The notes beneath the pieces were generated by a model. The model did not search any database. It was not told the DNA's origin and saw only the letters and a list, made by a program, of their open reading frames with translations. 20,033 nt of DNA from NCBI GenBank assembly GCA_902803155.1, contig CADCOU010000188.1, positions 1-20,033 on the forward strand, given 5' to 3'. Within the stretch, counting starts at the first letter, position 1. Every line of letters starts with the position of its first letter. The stretch comes from an uncultured Lachnospiraceae bacterium. GTDB taxonomy: Bacteria > Bacillota > Clostridia > Lachnospirales > Lachnospiraceae. Positions 1 through 7,395 of this stretch are shown one piece after another. The position numbers and the translations under genes are program-made.

Positions 1-18
1 ACAATTCTCTTATGCATA

Positions 19-44
19 AACAACGCTGTGCAAACAGCGTTGTT
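19..44. terminator. Hairpin upstream of the adhesin, possible terminator of an off-window gene
   Basis: A perfect 10-bp inverted repeat (AACAACGCTG / CAGCGTTGTT) encloses a 6-base loop. The sequence after it (ATTTGC) is only weakly T-rich, so this is a poor intrinsic terminator by the classic rule. It probably ends a gene left of the window, or it lies in the adhesin's promoter region. I could not find a convincing -35/-10 pair between it and the adhesin start. Confidence 0.4.
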
Positions 45-125
45 ATTTGCATATCGCTGTGCTATCCTCATCTCACATTTCTCAATACACATATCTTTAA
101 GCATTTCTGAAAGTGAGGTTCTTCT

Positions 126-3100
126 ATGAAGCACATGCGAAGTATCGTCTGTTTTCTGTGTCTTTTTCTTCTTTTCTCAGTTTTAGCCGCATATGCGGGT
201 GAAACCGAACCGGAGGCGGCAGGCCCGCTGCCAGTATCCGAAACGCCGGCAGTGTCCTCCGGCGATGAGAAACCGGGCTGCGATACGGGTGAAACAGCCG
301 GGGCCGATTCTTCAGACAGCGGAGACACATCTGCTCCTGCGGAAGGAACCGGAGACGCGGAAAGTACCGCCTCCGCATCCGGGACTGCTCCGGGAGATTC
401 TGCCGGAAACAGTGATTCTCCGGAAGGGGAGGATACCAGGGAACCGGAGGAGACTTCGGAGTCCGAACCGGAACCGACGGAGCGCCGGGACCCGATGTTT
501 GGGCTCAGGGTCGGAGAGGAAGTCACGATCTGCGTGCATACATCCGGTAAAAAGAGCAGGGATATGCTTACTGCCGCCGCATCGGATACTGTCAGGGTCA
601 AAGTACTCGAGGTGTATGATTATGATCATGCCGGTTTCGGGGATGGGACAGGTATGTTTACAAATAAATACCAGGTTACGTTTAACGGAATGCAGGCGGT
701 TGCGTACTGCCTGGATCCGGCGAAAGCAAACCCGAAGATGAGTGACAATTTTACGATCCTTAAATATGACGACGGAAAGAACGTAGCCAAGATCCTGTAC
801 TATGCGCAGGCAGATGCGGCGCATGGTGGCTATTTTGCTCTGAAACATCCCGGATACAACGATGAAAAACAGTTTATCATCACGCATATGGCAGCTGCGA
901 AAGCGGCAGGATCCTCGAGCTGGGATCAGCATGCTAACAAAAGCGCAAGGGATGAAGCGAATGCTCTCATCCTGTATGCGGAATCAATGCCTGCGATCCA
1001 GGATCCCGGGATTTCATTTTCACCGTCCAGTGTCTATGCATCCATGCAGGGGAGCGTACTGCAGACAGGAAAAGTAACTTTAAATGGTTCAGCCGGAAAT
1101 ACAGCTGTTGTTACACTTCCAGCCGGCGTAACATTAAAGAATCAGACAGATGCATCCAGGTCAGGGAGCGGAAATGTAACAATTGCGGCAGGTGATTCTT
1201 TCACACTGACATATTCCACGGCAGCATTGCGAAGCGGTCTGACAGTGACAGCCGGCGCTGTCGGAAAGCAGGACAGGGACTACACTGCGTATATGATCAG
1301 AACAGATTCGGACACACAGAATCTCGGGCTGGTTTTCGGGGAAAAAACAGCAGGTGGGAACAAGGCTTCTCTGTCTGCCAGATTTACACCCGATGTGATC
1401 GTCAGACCGTTCAAGACCGACAGCGGCAGCGGCCGCGGACTGCAGGGCGCTGTGTTTGGTCTGTATGCATCAGAAGATATGACTGAGTGGGACGGGACGA
1501 AGCGGGCAAAGGGTGAGCTGATAGAGAGCGTAACGACAGGGGCGGACGGAAAAGCAACGTTTTCACATGCTCTGACGCTCGGACAGAACTACTTCGTCAG
1601 GGAGAAAAAGGCACCGTATGGCTATCAGGCGAATACGGAAGAGAGCATGCAGGTTCAGTTTCACATGGAATCGGGGAGCGGCACTGCCCAGACGATGGAA
1701 CATACCTTTGCAAATGATCCGGTAAAGGGAGCGATCAGGCTGGTCAAGCGGGACAGGGAGCTGGAAGGGGATCCCGGTGATCAGCATGCGCAGCCGCAAT
1801 CAGGTGCCGGAGAAGAATCCGGAACGGAAAGCCAGGCAGAGTCAGAAACCGAAGGAGAGCCACAGGCGCAGGGAGATGCTTCACTGATCGGCGCCGTGTA
1901 TGGCCTGTATGCGAGGAAAGATATTCTCCTGCCGGATCAGAGCGGAACTGTACTGTATCCGGCAGGAGAACAGGTGGCGTCTGCCGTTACAGATGAGAAG
2001 GGTGAGATCCGGTGGGAAGATCTTCCGCTTGGAGAGTATTATGTGAAAGAAATCACTCCTTCAGAAGGGTATGTCCTGGACGGGTCGGAATATGAAGCGG
2101 TACTGGCATATAAGGATGAAGACACTCCCGTGGTCGTTACTGTGGTTGATGTGACAGAGCAGGTGGTCAGACAGCCATTCTGTGTATGTAAACTGTCAGA
2201 GAAGAATAATGCAGATCCGATCCCTCTCGCAGGGGCGGGATTTAAGGCCTGGCTTGTCAGTTCTCTGAAGAAAGACGGTGATTCCTATGACACTTCACAG
2301 GCAGAACCTGTCATATTGACCGAAGAGGGATCGACGGAACTCTTTACAGATGAAAAAGGAGAGGCGGTTTCTGCATCACTTCCGTACGGAACGTATCTGG
2401 TACGGGAGACTACTGTACCTGAGAATCATCTGAAGGCAGAAGACTTTTTTGTACATATCACGGAGCATAGTCCGGATACGCCGCAGCCGGTGGTAACACT
2501 GACAGACCGGAAAGTACAGGGGCAGATCCGGATCGTAAAAACCGGTCCGATGCTGACCGGATACAGAAAGCACCGGTTCATCTATGAAGTCAGGGGACTG
2601 GCAGGCGCTGTGTTTGAAATCGCTGCCGGTGAAGATATCTACCGCACAGATGCAGCAGGTTATGAGAACGGGGAAGCGGAGATCCTCTATACGAAAGGAC
2701 AGAGAGTTGCAAGCCTGACAACGGACAGGAACGGGGAAGCGGTATCTGAAGAACTGCCCCTGGGCCATTACACAGTCAGAGAAGTGACCGCTCCTTACGG
2801 AATGCAGCTCGTTACGAACGTTTATGAGGCGGTACTCAGTTCAGACGGAGAAACCCCGGTCGTGGTAAAGGATCTGGAGATTGAAGATCCGAGACAGAAA
2901 GTTGAGATACAGGCTGTGAAATACAGCAGCGAAGCAAGGCATACACCGCTGAAAGGCGCTGTTTTTACCCTGTATGCGAAAGAGAACATATATGCACGAA
3001 GTGCGGACGGAAAGACGCCGGGATCGCTGATTGTAAAAGCCGGGACCGCTGTCGCGCAGGCACGGAGCGGGAAGGACGGCAGGGCGGTCTTTGACCTGGA

Positions 3101-3422
3101 ACTGCCGCATGCGAAGTATTATGTTCAGGAGACAAAGGCTCCGGCCGGGTATCAGCTCAATCCAAAACAGTACGAGTGTGACTGCAGCTACAGGGATCCG
3201 TCATATGAATCGGTTCGGATCAGTGTTAAGATCCCGGATGAACCGCTGAGCCATGATTTCCCCGAAGCAGGTTCCGGAGGCAGGTCTCCGAGAACCGGTG
3301 ACAGGACGCCTGTCCTGCCGTTCCTGTTCTGTATGATTGGGGCATTCTGTACTGTGGCGATCGGTTTTTACCTGAAAAAACGCATGGTGATTCATGGAAA
3401 GGACGCAGGTGCTGACTGGTGA
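126..3422 (+). CDS. Sortase-anchored surface adhesin with thioester-like head and five Cna-B/SpaA domains
   Basis: A 1098-residue cell-wall protein, probably for adhesion or a pilus-like stalk. Seen in order: a signal peptide (about 1-24, AYA before the cut); a Ser/Glu/Pro/Gly-rich low-complexity stretch to about 118; a region resembling the Cys-Gln thioester (TQXA) domain at about 150-290, with Cys195 in YCLDP; a beta-rich linker; five prealbumin-like Cna-B/SpaA domains; the sorting signal SPRTGD at 1054-1059; a membrane helix; and a basic tail. Each Cna-B domain has the Lys and Glu expected for an internal isopeptide bond: K430/E493, K546/E642, K689/E761, K805/E886 and K932/E1002. Oddities: the TQXA Gln is His254 (T-H-M-A); domain 2 carries an acidic low-complexity insert at about 550-585; CxC pairs sit at 686/688 and 1018/1020. 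A GAGG ribosome site 8 bases before the ATG supports the start. The target ligand is unknown, and no sortase gene lies in the window. Confidence 0.9.
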   Translation: MKHMRSIVCFLCLFLLFSVLAAYAGETEPEAAGPLPVSETPAVSSGDEKPGCDTGETAGADSSDSGDTSAPAEGTGDAESTASASGTAPGDSAGNSDSPEGEDTREPEETSESEPEPTERRDPMFGLRVGEEVTICVHTSGKKSRDMLTAAASDTVRVKVLEVYDYDHAGFGDGTGMFTNKYQVTFNGMQAVAYCLDPAKANPKMSDNFTILKYDDGKNVAKILYYAQADAAHGGYFALKHPGYNDEKQFIITHMAAAKAAGSSSWDQHANKSARDEANALILYAESMPAIQDPGISFSPSSVYASMQGSVLQTGKVTLNGSAGNTAVVTLPAGVTLKNQTDASRSGSGNVTIAAGDSFTLTYSTAALRSGLTVTAGAVGKQDRDYTAYMIRTDSDTQNLGLVFGEKTAGGNKASLSARFTPDVIVRPFKTDSGSGRGLQGAVFGLYASEDMTEWDGTKRAKGELIESVTTGADGKATFSHALTLGQNYFVREKKAPYGYQANTEESMQVQFHMESGSGTAQTMEHTFANDPVKGAIRLVKRDRELEGDPGDQHAQPQSGAGEESGTESQAESETEGEPQAQGDASLIGAVYGLYARKDILLPDQSGTVLYPAGEQVASAVTDEKGEIRWEDLPLGEYYVKEITPSEGYVLDGSEYEAVLAYKDEDTPVVVTVVDVTEQVVRQPFCVCKLSEKNNADPIPLAGAGFKAWLVSSLKKDGDSYDTSQAEPVILTEEGSTELFTDEKGEAVSASLPYGTYLVRETTVPENHLKAEDFFVHITEHSPDTPQPVVTLTDRKVQGQIRIVKTGPMLTGYRKHRFIYEVRGLAGAVFEIAAGEDIYRTDAAGYENGEAEILYTKGQRVASLTTDRNGEAVSEELPLGHYTVREVTAPYGMQLVTNVYEAVLSSDGETPVVVKDLEIEDPRQKVEIQAVKYSSEARHTPLKGAVFTLYAKENIYARSADGKTPGSLIVKAGTAVAQARSGKDGRAVFDLELPHAKYYVQETKAPAGYQLNPKQYECDCSYRDPSYESVRISVKIPDEPLSHDFPEAGSGGRSPRTGDRTPVLPFLFCMIGAFCTVAIGFYLKKRMVIHGKDAGADW

Positions 3423-3456
3423 CCTGAGAAAGCGGATACCGAAGTGCAGATGCTGT

Positions 3457-3526
3457 ACCGGAGCAAGTCCGGGAGCGCAGTCACTCATACCTTCCTTCTG
3501 CATAACATGGCGAAGATTGCTCCGGT
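3457..3526. repeat. 10-bp inverted repeat ahead of the AI-2E family gene promoter
   Basis: ACCGGAGCAA at 3457-3466 is exactly complementary to TTGCTCCGGT at 3517-3526, with 50 bases between them. The right arm ends four bases before a probable -10 element. It could be an operator pair, or a long-loop hairpin in read-through RNA from the adhesin gene. Function is unknown. Confidence 0.4.
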
Positions 3527-3527
3527 G

Positions 3528-3536
3528 TGGTAGAAT
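3528..3536 (+). promoter_or_regulatory. Extended -10 promoter for the AI-2E family gene
   Basis: TGG followed by TAGAAT at 3531-3536 fits an extended -10 element (TGnTATAAT). The -35 region 17 bases upstream (TGGCGA) is a poor match. No terminator is visible between the adhesin and this point, so read-through from the adhesin is also possible. Confidence 0.45.
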
Positions 3537-3627
3537 GCTTACATACGGAGTGATATATGCAGGCATGTCCTTCCGGTCCGGATCACATAGCAGACCCGGG
3601 GCGGGTTATTCCGGGAAGGGAATTATT

Positions 3628-4830
3628 ATGCGAAACTGGTGGAGAGCGATCAGAAAACAGCTGGGTGCGCCGTGGGCGGCGTATACCTTTGCGATCTGTG
3701 CAGGAGTTGTCCTGTTTGTTGCGCTGTCGCATATTTCGCTGCTGTGGACTGCGCTGAGGGCATTCTATCATTATATTGCCCCGGTTGTGATCGGTATTGT
3801 GATTGCCTATGTTCTGGATCCGCTGGTCAAATTCTGGGAGCAGAAAGTCTTCTTTAAGATGAACCATAAGGCAGCCAGGGCGCTTGGTGTAGCAATCACC
3901 TTTACCATCCTGGTGGTGTTCTTTGCCATTCTGCTCATCGCCATGATCCCGCAGCTGATATCGAGCATACGGATGTTCGTCGAGAACCTGGGGGGATATG
4001 CAAAGTCCCTGAACGAGATGCTCGGACAACTGCAGGAGTTCGCGGCAGAGCACAATGTTGACATATCCAATCTGACGTCTTCGGTTGAAGATGCGATCGG
4101 TTCGCTTACCAACAATCTGCCGAACAGCATTAACGGGATCCTCAATACGACGATCTCATACGGCGTTGACATCGTAAACGGTTTGATCTCCACGATCGTC
4201 GCAATCTATATTCTGCTGGATAAGGTCAGCCTGCTGGCAGGAGTAAAGCGCCTGTGGAAGGCTCTGACAAATGAAACTTCTTACCGCAGGTCTTATGATT
4301 TTCTTCTTCGCTGCAATGAGATCATGATCCGGTACATCCTGTTTGACCTTCTGGATGGCCTGATCATCGGTCTGACGAACGCCGTGTTTATGCTGATCGT
4401 CCACTATCCGTACGTACCGCTGATCTCAGTGATCGTAGGCGTTACGAATCTGGCACCGACATTCGGCCCCATCCTGGGCGGTGCGATCGGGTGCCTGATC
4501 CTGTTCCTGATCAATCCGTGGTATGCGCTCGGATTCCTCATATTTACGATCATTCTTCAGACCGTTGACGGGTATATCCTCAAACCGAGGCTGTTTGGCG
4601 GCCAGCTTGGCGTCCCTGCCATCTGGATTCTGATGGCTTTGATTGTATTCGGCAGAATGTGGGGCGTTATCGGAATCCTTCTGGCAATTCCGATTGCCGC
4701 AATCCTTGACTTCATATTCCGGGACGGGATCCTGGTATGGCTGGAGAACAGGCGCAGCAGGAAAAATGCAGCCGCGGCAGCCGCAAGGTCAGCCACGAAG
4801 GATGGGGACAAAAAGTCCGGCAGGATGTGA
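3628..4830 (+). CDS. AI-2E family transporter (PF01594-type polytopic membrane protein)
   Basis: A 400-residue integral membrane protein. Hydrophobic segments lie near the N-terminus (about 20-65 and 85-110), followed by a soluble stretch rich in Asn/Gln/Leu (about 115-175) and then more membrane helices to about 370. This is the layout of the AI-2E/YdiK/YtvI/PerM family. Members have been linked to autoinducer-2 export and to sodium/proton exchange, so the substrate here cannot be read from sequence. The tail is basic and alanine-rich. The same frame is open upstream to 3394, but that part overlaps the adhesin. The ATG at 3628 has GGGAAGGG seven bases upstream and begins MRNWWRAIRKQ, so I chose it. 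The family call is firm; the transported molecule is not known. Confidence 0.87.
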   Translation: MRNWWRAIRKQLGAPWAAYTFAICAGVVLFVALSHISLLWTALRAFYHYIAPVVIGIVIAYVLDPLVKFWEQKVFFKMNHKAARALGVAITFTILVVFFAILLIAMIPQLISSIRMFVENLGGYAKSLNEMLGQLQEFAAEHNVDISNLTSSVEDAIGSLTNNLPNSINGILNTTISYGVDIVNGLISTIVAIYILLDKVSLLAGVKRLWKALTNETSYRRSYDFLLRCNEIMIRYILFDLLDGLIIGLTNAVFMLIVHYPYVPLISVIVGVTNLAPTFGPILGGAIGCLILFLINPWYALGFLIFTIILQTVDGYILKPRLFGGQLGVPAIWILMALIVFGRMWGVIGILLAIPIAAILDFIFRDGILVWLENRRSRKNAAAAAARSATKDGDKKSGRM

Positions 4831-4883
4831 AAAAACAAATCGAGCAGGAGGGGACACCTCCTACCCGATCAGGCAATGCTGCT

Positions 4884-4920
4884 AACATCTCGCAGGCAGA
4901 GCTTGCGAGATGTTTTCTAT
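4884..4920 (+). terminator. Intrinsic terminator of the AI-2E family gene
   Basis: A perfect 11-bp stem (AACATCTCGCA / TGCGAGATGTT) with a 9-base loop is followed on the plus strand by TTCTATAT. It lies between convergent genes. The minus-strand side lacks a T-run, so it serves mainly the plus-strand gene. Confidence 0.75.
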
Positions 4921-4921
4921 A

Positions 4922-6385
4922 TCAGTTCATCAGCTGTTTCATGCTCATTTCTTCAAGGAGGTCACTCTTCAGCTTAAAGAGCTTGTCGGAGAGGTCAACG
5001 TACATGCTGTGCGGATTGACGAAACGTTTGGTCTCATCCCAGAGAGACTCCTTCTCCTTTGTGCAGACATCACGCATCTCCATGACAGTCGGCGATTCAT
5101 AAACACATTCTCCGTTTTTGAAGACGGGGATGAGAAGTTCACGCATCTCGTAGGTACCGCCTTTAAGCTTTGTTTTTTTCCAGGTTTCCTTGGGATCCGT
5201 AAGGATCAGGTCGTCTGCCGGATCAAAGACTTCTTCGTCCAGGCAGATCAGGTCTGCACGGATCTTGTGGAAATCCCTGTCATAGATCCGGATGATTTTC
5301 TTGTTGCCGGGATTAGTGATCTTCTCCGTGTTGTCCGAAAGCTTGATCTTCGGCACCAGGTTGCCGTTCTCGTCCTCAAGTGCGGCAAGCTTATACACGC
5401 CGCCAAAGGCAGGAGTATCCTTGGAAATAATCAAATTGGTGCCGACACCCCATGAATTGATGGCAGCTCTCTGAGCCATCAGGGAGGAAATCAGGTATTC
5501 ATCCAGGTCTGAACTGGCGGTGATGGTGGCTTCCGGGAACCCGGCTTCATCCAGCATGGCACGTGCACGCTTGGACATGTAGGCAAGGTCGCCGGAGTCC
5601 AGGCGGATCCCGAACTTTTTGAGCGGACGGCCTGTCTCCTGCATATAGCGGAAGGTTTTGATCGCATTCGGGACGCCGGAGCGGAGGGTGTCGTAGGTGT
5701 CTACGAGAAGCGTGCAGTTGTCCGGATACAGCTCCGCGTATGTCCGGAATGCCTCAAACTCGTCCGGGAAACTCATGATCCAGCTGTGTGCGTGTGTTCC
5801 CAGGACCGGGACGTTGAACAGCTGTCCGGTCAGAACGTTTGAAGTACCGCAGCATCCGCCTATGACTGCAGCCCTCGCGCCGTACGTACCGGCGTCCGGT
5901 CCCTGTGCGCGCCGAAGGCCGAATTCCATGACTGCGCCTCCCTGCGCCGCATAGCATACGCGCGCCGCTTTGGTCGCGATCAGCGACTGATGGTTGATGA
6001 TATTCAGGATCGCTGTTTCCATCAACTGGGCTTCCATGATCGGCGCGATGATCTTTACCAGAGGTTCCCTCGGAAAAACTACAGTCCCTTCGGGAATCGC
6101 ATAGATGTCTCCTGAGAAATGAAATCCCCTGAGATATTCCAGGAAATCCTCATCGAAGGTGCCGGTAGAACGGAGATAACTGATGTCCTCATCCGAGAAA
6201 GTCAGGCGTTTTACATAATCGATCACCTGATCCAGACCGCAGCAGATTGCGTATCCGCCTTCATCCGGATTGCGGCGGTAAAAGGCGTCGAAAATCACCT
6301 TCGGATTCTTGCCGGTCTTGAAATACCCCTGCATCATGGTAAGTTCATAAAAGTCGGTAAGTAGAGTGAGTTTCATGGTACTCAT
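4922..6385 (-). CDS. pncB: Nicotinate phosphoribosyltransferase
   Basis: A 487-residue cytosolic enzyme. It joins nicotinate to PRPP to give nicotinate mononucleotide with ATP hydrolysis, the entry step of the Preiss-Handler NAD salvage route. The N-terminus TLLTDFYELTM is typical of the family. The active-site region GTHAHSW has His198 and His200; one of these is the likely phospho-accepting histidine. The PRPP/base-binding loop LDSGDL has D263 and D266. The length matches the long bacterial PncB form. The ATG at 6385 is preceded by GGGAG with eight bases of spacing; a second ATG three codons inside is less well placed. The gene is transcribed alone from a clear promoter at 6430-6458, divergent from tRNA-Gln. 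I see no riboswitch in the short leader; a repressor such as NiaR is possible, but no site is recognised. Confidence 0.96.
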   Translation of the reverse strand: MSTMKLTLLTDFYELTMMQGYFKTGKNPKVIFDAFYRRNPDEGGYAICCGLDQVIDYVKRLTFSDEDISYLRSTGTFDEDFLEYLRGFHFSGDIYAIPEGTVVFPREPLVKIIAPIMEAQLMETAILNIINHQSLIATKAARVCYAAQGGAVMEFGLRRAQGPDAGTYGARAAVIGGCCGTSNVLTGQLFNVPVLGTHAHSWIMSFPDEFEAFRTYAELYPDNCTLLVDTYDTLRSGVPNAIKTFRYMQETGRPLKKFGIRLDSGDLAYMSKRARAMLDEAGFPEATITASSDLDEYLISSLMAQRAAINSWGVGTNLIISKDTPAFGGVYKLAALEDENGNLVPKIKLSDNTEKITNPGNKKIIRIYDRDFHKIRADLICLDEEVFDPADDLILTDPKETWKKTKLKGGTYEMRELLIPVFKNGECVYESPTVMEMRDVCTKEKESLWDETKRFVNPHSMYVDLSDKLFKLKSDLLEEMSMKQLMN

Positions 6386-6429
6386 ATGATAATCTCCCTG
6401 CAGATTGCATTGCGGTTTCAGTCACAGAG

Positions 6430-6458
6430 ATTATACCATTCCCGTGGGGAAATGTAAG
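6430..6458 (-). promoter_or_regulatory. pncB promoter
   Basis: On the minus strand, CTTACA (6453-6458) is followed after 17 bases by TATAAT (6430-6435), with TGG directly upstream of the -10 (extended -10). The predicted transcript start is near 6423, giving a leader of about 38 bases. Confidence 0.8.
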
Positions 6459-6469
6459 TAAAAAAGTAC

Positions 6470-6498
6470 TTGCATTACATAAACTTTGAGATTATAAT
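6470..6498 (+). promoter_or_regulatory. tRNA-Gln promoter
   Basis: TTGCAT (6470-6475), a 17-base spacer and a perfect TATAAT (6493-6498) form a strong sigma-A promoter. The predicted start near 6505 gives a 5' precursor of about 36 bases before the mature tRNA. Confidence 0.87.
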
Positions 6499-6540
6499 AA
6501 CCTTCGTCGCGGGAACGAGAGCGGCAGAACAGCAGGATAA

Positions 6541-6612
6541 AGGGGTATAGCCAAACGGTAAGGCAGCGGACTCTGACTCCGTCATTTCAAGGTTCGAATC
6601 CTTGTACCCCTG
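6541..6612 (+). tRNA. tRNA-Gln, anticodon CUG
   Basis: A 72-base cloverleaf. The acceptor stem AGGGGTA/TACCCCT is a perfect 7 bp with discriminator G6612. The D-arm includes AGCC and GGCA. The anticodon loop CTCTGAC carries CTG at 6573-6575. The T-arm is CAAGG-TTCGAAT-CCTTG. The CCA end is not encoded (the next bases are CTC), so it must be added after transcription. It reads CAG codons, which the surrounding genes use heavily. It is transcribed alone between its own promoter and terminator. Confidence 0.95.
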
Positions 6613-6620
6613 CTCAGAGA

Positions 6621-6651
6621 AAAGGCTTCCGATCAGAGATCGGAAGCCTTT
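6621..6651. terminator. Two-way terminator between tRNA-Gln and the XRE regulator
   Basis: A 14-bp perfect stem (AAAGGCTTCCGATC with its complement) has a 3-base loop. The plus side ends CCTTTATCC for the tRNA. On the minus side the hairpin is followed by TTTTCTCT for the convergent regulator gene. It serves both transcripts. Confidence 0.88.
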
Positions 6652-6692
6652 ATCCGTTCTGTTCATCCTGAAGATCCGTATATGACCGGCAG

Positions 6693-7097
6693 TCAGTATG
6701 TATCGTCAGGGAAATCCGGCTGTATCTTCAGTTTTTTCTCCAGTTCATGTTTTCGGTCAATCTCCCTCTCCGCGCTTCTCATATGGTCCTCCAGGATACG
6801 GAGTTCAAAGGCGTCTGCATTCTTATACATTTCGATAAGCTGAAGAGGAATGTCTTCTGCATCTGTCTGGTCGATTCCCCGGATCAGATAATCCATGGAG
6901 ACCCCGCACATCTGGCACAGGCGGATCATCCTCCAGTTTTTCATCATATGGATACCGCGTTCGATCTTGCTGATGGACACTTCAGAACACTCCAGGAATT
7001 CAGCGAGCTGTTCCTGGTTCATATCCAGCTGCTCCCGCAGGAGTCTGATACGTTCCCCGCAGGGAACCGCAAGGGCTTTTTCCTTCTGATCTTTCAT
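6693..7097 (-). CDS. XRE-family helix-turn-helix transcriptional regulator
   Basis: A 134-residue predicted DNA-binding protein. Residues about 14-74 form a Cro/CI-type helix-turn-helix domain: GERIRLLREQLDMNQEQLAEFL, then the recognition-helix region SEVSISKIERG, then the IRLCQMCGVSMDYLIRG end typical of this fold. The rest (about 80-125) is a charged helical tail likely to dimerise. The ribosome site before the ATG is weak (no clear GGAGG within 12 bases), which suggests low expression. It is divergent from the unknown-protein/thioesterase operon and could control it or itself; this is inference. Its target and signal are unknown. Confidence 0.85.
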   Translation of the reverse strand: MKDQKEKALAVPCGERIRLLREQLDMNQEQLAEFLECSEVSISKIERGIHMMKNWRMIRLCQMCGVSMDYLIRGIDQTDAEDIPLQLIEMYKNADAFELRILEDHMRSAEREIDRKHELEKKLKIQPDFPDDTY

Positions 7098-7164
7098 AAT
7101 ACTGTGATATGGTCCGTCCTGTGAAATGAAAACAGCAATGCCTGACCGCTGCAGTCAGATACAA

Positions 7165-7202
7165 TGGCAACTATCCATATTATAAAAAGCGCGCTATTGC
7201 CA
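7165..7202 (-). promoter_or_regulatory. Probable promoter and operator of the XRE regulator
   Basis: On the minus strand a perfect TATAAT lies at 7179-7184, with a weak -35 (TGGTCT, 7202-7207). It is centred inside an inverted repeat, TGGCAA (7165-7170) and TTGCCA (7197-7202). A repressor binding both arms would cover the -10. The arms are only 6 bp and could be chance. Confidence 0.4.
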
Positions 7203-7340
7203 GACCACAGCGTAAACAGACAGAAAAAACGGTCGTATTTGTACAGAACTCATCTAAGCGGAGCGCAGACTGCATTCGGTGCAAAGCGTTTTCCTCTGAG
7301 CGCCGCTGCGATTCGCCGCGGCTTATCCGGAAAAACAGGC

Positions 7341-7370
7341 TTGCGTAAACCGCAGTGGTAAGGGTATGAT
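7341..7370 (+). promoter_or_regulatory. Promoter of the unknown protein/thioesterase/CvfB operon
   Basis: TTGCGT (7341-7346), an 18-base spacer and TATGAT (7365-7370). Transcription would begin near 7377, downstream of the first possible ATG (7366). This supports a protein start at 7396. Confidence 0.55.
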
Positions 7371-7395
7371 TACTCAGCAATGGGGGATGACGAGG

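Noticed and set aside
312..932. 206-codon minus-strand open frame inside the adhesin
   Set aside because: It is antisense to a strongly supported gene, its composition is Arg/Cys-rich as in a shadow frame, and it has no ribosome site.
3557..3757. 66-codon plus-strand frame with GGAG before its ATG
   Set aside because: It runs out of frame into the AI-2E family gene and its product is Arg/Cys-rich; no domain is seen.
4910..5455. 181-codon plus-strand frame within pncB
   Set aside because: Antisense shadow of a conserved enzyme, beginning just inside the terminator of the previous gene.
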